A DNA stretch of 64,000 nt, taken from NCBI RefSeq assembly GCF_900143625.1, contig NZ_FRFF01000135.1:124001-188000 (forward strand), in the 5' to 3' direction. The translations under genes and the position numbers were made by a program. Of this stretch, positions 62,318 to 64,000 are shown piece by piece. Origin of the DNA: Nocardiopsis sp. JB363 (GTDB lineage Bacteria > Actinomycetota > Actinomycetes > Streptosporangiales > Streptosporangiaceae). The notes below the pieces were generated by a model. It had not been told where the DNA came from. It saw only the letters and a list, made by a program, of their open reading frames with translations, and made no database searches. The number at the start of each line of letters is the position of its first letter. The first letter of the stretch is position 1.

Positions 62318-63055
62318 ATGTCGATCGATCCCACCAACCCCATGCCGAAGTACGTGCAACTGCGCGAGCTGCTGTTGGACCGGATCACGTCGACCGGGCT
62401 GGGCGTGGACGACATGATCCCCTCCGAACGTGAGCTCAGCGCGGTCTACGGCCTGTCCCGGATGACGGTGCGCCAGACCATCGACCTCCTGGTCGCCGAG
62501 GGCAAGATCTACCGGGTCCCCGGCAAGGGCACCTTCGTCGCCCGCCCCAAGATCGAGATGTCCCTGGTCCTGGCCTCCTACAGCGAGGACATGCGGGCCC
62601 GCGGCTTCGAACCGGGCGCCCGCGAACTCATCCGCCAGGTCATCCCGGCCAGCGGCCACACCGCGCGCATGCTCGACATCGGTCCCGGCACCCTCGTCCA
62701 CCACATCGAACGCATGCGTACCGCGGACGATGAACCCATGGCGGTGGAACGCTCCAACATCCCGGCCGCGATGGTGCCGGGGTTGGAGGACTACGACCTC
62801 GCCGAGAGATCTCTCTACGAGGTTCTGGAAAACGAGTTCGACATCCTGTTGGATTCCGGAGAACAGACCATCGAGGCCGGGATCTGCGACTCGGCCGACT
62901 CCCGTCTCCTCGGTCTGCCCGCTGGAAGCCCGGTGCTGATCATGCAGCGCCGCAGCTTCGCCAAGGGACAGTGCGTGGAACTTGCACTGTCCACCTACCG
63001 TGCCGACCGCTACCAGCTGCACTCCAGGTTGGACCCGCGGCGACACGGCGACTGA
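62318..63055 (+). CDS. dasR: GntR/HutC-family regulator DasR
   Basis: A 245-residue GntR regulator of the HutC subfamily. The winged helix lies at 10-75 (KYVQLRELLLDRI, then IPSERELSAVYGLSRMTVRQ) and the UTRA effector domain at about 90-235, with GARELIRQVIPASGHTARML and AVERSNIPAAMVPGL. In Streptomyces DasR is released from DNA by glucosamine-6-phosphate and controls GlcNAc and chitin use, development and antibiotics. The dre-like palindrome upstream, and the neighbouring PTS permease and SIS isomerase, support the identification. The PTS gene starts 44 bases after its stop. Confidence 0.9.
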   Translation: MSIDPTNPMPKYVQLRELLLDRITSTGLGVDDMIPSERELSAVYGLSRMTVRQTIDLLVAEGKIYRVPGKGTFVARPKIEMSLVLASYSEDMRARGFEPGARELIRQVIPASGHTARMLDIGPGTLVHHIERMRTADDEPMAVERSNIPAAMVPGLEDYDLAERSLYEVLENEFDILLDSGEQTIEAGICDSADSRLLGLPAGSPVLIMQRRSFAKGQCVELALSTYRADRYQLHSRLDPRRHGD

Positions 63056-63099
63056 CACCCCCGCGCCCGTCGGCGCGCCGCTAAGGGAGGCCCCCCGCC

Positions 63100-64000
63100 A
63101 TGTCGGACCCAACAGCCGCCAACACCCCACCGAAACCATCCGGTGGTACCGGGGGAGGGGATAAACGCGGTTCGTCCGCGCTGGCCCTCCTCCAACGCCT
63201 CGGCCGCAGCCTGATGATGCCGATCGCGGTCCTGCCCGCCGCCGCGATCCTGCTCCGCCTCGGCCAGGACGATCTACTCGGCGCCGAGGGGCTCGGTGGG
63301 CTGCCGGGCATGTCCTGGATGAACCCGGTCTCCGGGGCAGTGGGCACCGCCGGTGACGCCATCTTCCAGGCGCTGCCGCTGCTCTTCGCCATCGGTGTGG
63401 CGATCGGTTTCGCCAAGCGCGCCGACGGTTCCACCGCGCTGGCCGCGGTCGTCGGCTACCTGGTCTTCGACCGGGTCTCGACCTGGACGATGGCCACCTT
63501 CGACGGACCCCAGGGCGATCTGGGTTCGCAGGTCACCGCCTATCCGTTGGCGATCGACCCGGTCACCCGGGAACCCGTCACCGATCCCGAGTCGGTCAAC
63601 GCGGTCGCCCCGATGATCGACCACGCGGTCAAGAACCCCACCGACGTGCTCGGCGGCATCGCCATCGGTCTGATCGCCGCCGTGCTCTGGCAGCGCTACC
63701 ACCGGATCAAACTGCCCACCTGGCTCGGTTTCTTCGGCGGTCGCCGCTTCGTGCCCATCATCACCGCCCTGGCCGGCCTGCTCCTGGGCGTGGCCCTCGG
63801 CCTGATCTGGCCGATCGTCGGCACGTGGATCCAGAACCTGGGCGAGACCATCATCGGCGCGGGCGCGTTGGGCGCCGGCATCTACGGGATCATCAACCGC
63901 ATCCTGCTGCCGATGGGCCTGCACCACGTGGTGAACTCGTTCATCTGGTTCGTCTCGGGCAGCTACACGGCGGACGACGGAAGTGTCTCCCACGGTGAGA
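63100..64000 (+). CDS. PTS EIIC permease for N-acetylglucosamine, partial
   Basis: Three hundred codons are visible; the gene continues past the right edge. After a Gly/Pro-rich start it has LLQRLGRSLMMPIAVLPAAA, the conserved EIIC entry of the glucose/GlcNAc family, then several membrane segments and GLHHVVNSFIWF near residue 272, where the sugar-binding His stands. This matches NagE2-like permeases that import and phosphorylate GlcNAc. AAGGGAGG lies 9 bases before the ATG. It is downstream of dasR and likely in the same regulon. An EIIB gene would be expected next. Confidence 0.88.
   Translation, partial: MSDPTAANTPPKPSGGTGGGDKRGSSALALLQRLGRSLMMPIAVLPAAAILLRLGQDDLLGAEGLGGLPGMSWMNPVSGAVGTAGDAIFQALPLLFAIGVAIGFAKRADGSTALAAVVGYLVFDRVSTWTMATFDGPQGDLGSQVTAYPLAIDPVTREPVTDPESVNAVAPMIDHAVKNPTDVLGGIAIGLIAAVLWQRYHRIKLPTWLGFFGGRRFVPIITALAGLLLGVALGLIWPIVGTWIQNLGETIIGAGALGAGIYGIINRILLPMGLHHVVNSFIWFVSGSYTADDGSVSHGE

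Overview
The window reads as chromosome of a high-GC actinobacterium. The best fit is the Streptosporangiales/Nocardiopsidaceae area (Nocardiopsis-like); that placement is an inference from gene content, not a database match. Markers for it are coenzyme F420 synthesis (fbiA, fbiB, fbiC), a WhiB regulator, MtrA-MtrB-LpqB, SecA1 with a zinc tail, and a DasR-type GlcNAc regulator beside a PTS permease.

Layout. 1-3.9 kb (minus): the end of a probable defence operon, with a SNF2-like helicase overlapping a DUF4391 protein that runs off the left edge. 4.1-11 kb: a gltX gene, tail-to-tail with an unusual minus-strand operon of an archaeal-type methionine adenosyltransferase, an alkaline-phosphatase-superfamily hydrolase and a GluRS-like protein whose active-site motifs are degenerate. 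Divergent from it are an XRE/TPR-type regulator and a Nudix hydrolase, then a frameshifted DUF397 remnant. This is the most unusual block in the window. 11.1-12.4 kb: a CYTH protein and a Uma2-type protein. 12.6-23.4 kb: a flippase-like membrane protein, fbiC, a lipoprotein GH18 chitinase, an Na+/H+ antiporter, fbiB-fbiA, and a membrane protein with a long Tyr/Gln/Gly repeat tail. 23.6-33.7 kb: whiB, a large glycosyltransferase, DUF5719, a zincin-like protein, DUF3499, manB, a Trm112-like protein and a Ser/Thr kinase. 33.7-39.3 kb: a hypothetical protein, a MerR regulator, two tandem adenosylhomocysteinases of different types, and an RDD protein. 39.4-48.5 kb: SpoIIM and the MoxR-DUF58-DUF4350-DUF4129 block, interrupted by a small DUF397 gene and a STAND NTPase. 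48.9-54.3 kb: mtrA-mtrB-lpqB and a ComF-like phosphoribosyltransferase. 55.1-59.7 kb: hpf, an HGxxPAAW-like membrane protein and secA. 59.7-64 kb: an Lrp regulator with a LysE exporter, then a SIS-domain sugar isomerase divergent from dasR and a GlcNAc-type PTS EIIC that runs off the right edge, with a dre-like operator between them.

How the parts work together. F420 assembly (FbiC makes FO, FbiA adds phospholactate, FbiB adds glutamates) is split around the chitinase and antiporter. MtrAB-LpqB, WhiB, SpoIIM/MoxR and SecA are cell-envelope and development functions kept in an order common in actinobacteria. The right end is an amino-sugar uptake and control unit, and the chitinase would feed the same substrate pool. 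The left 11 kb and the STAND/DUF397 insert are the accessory parts.
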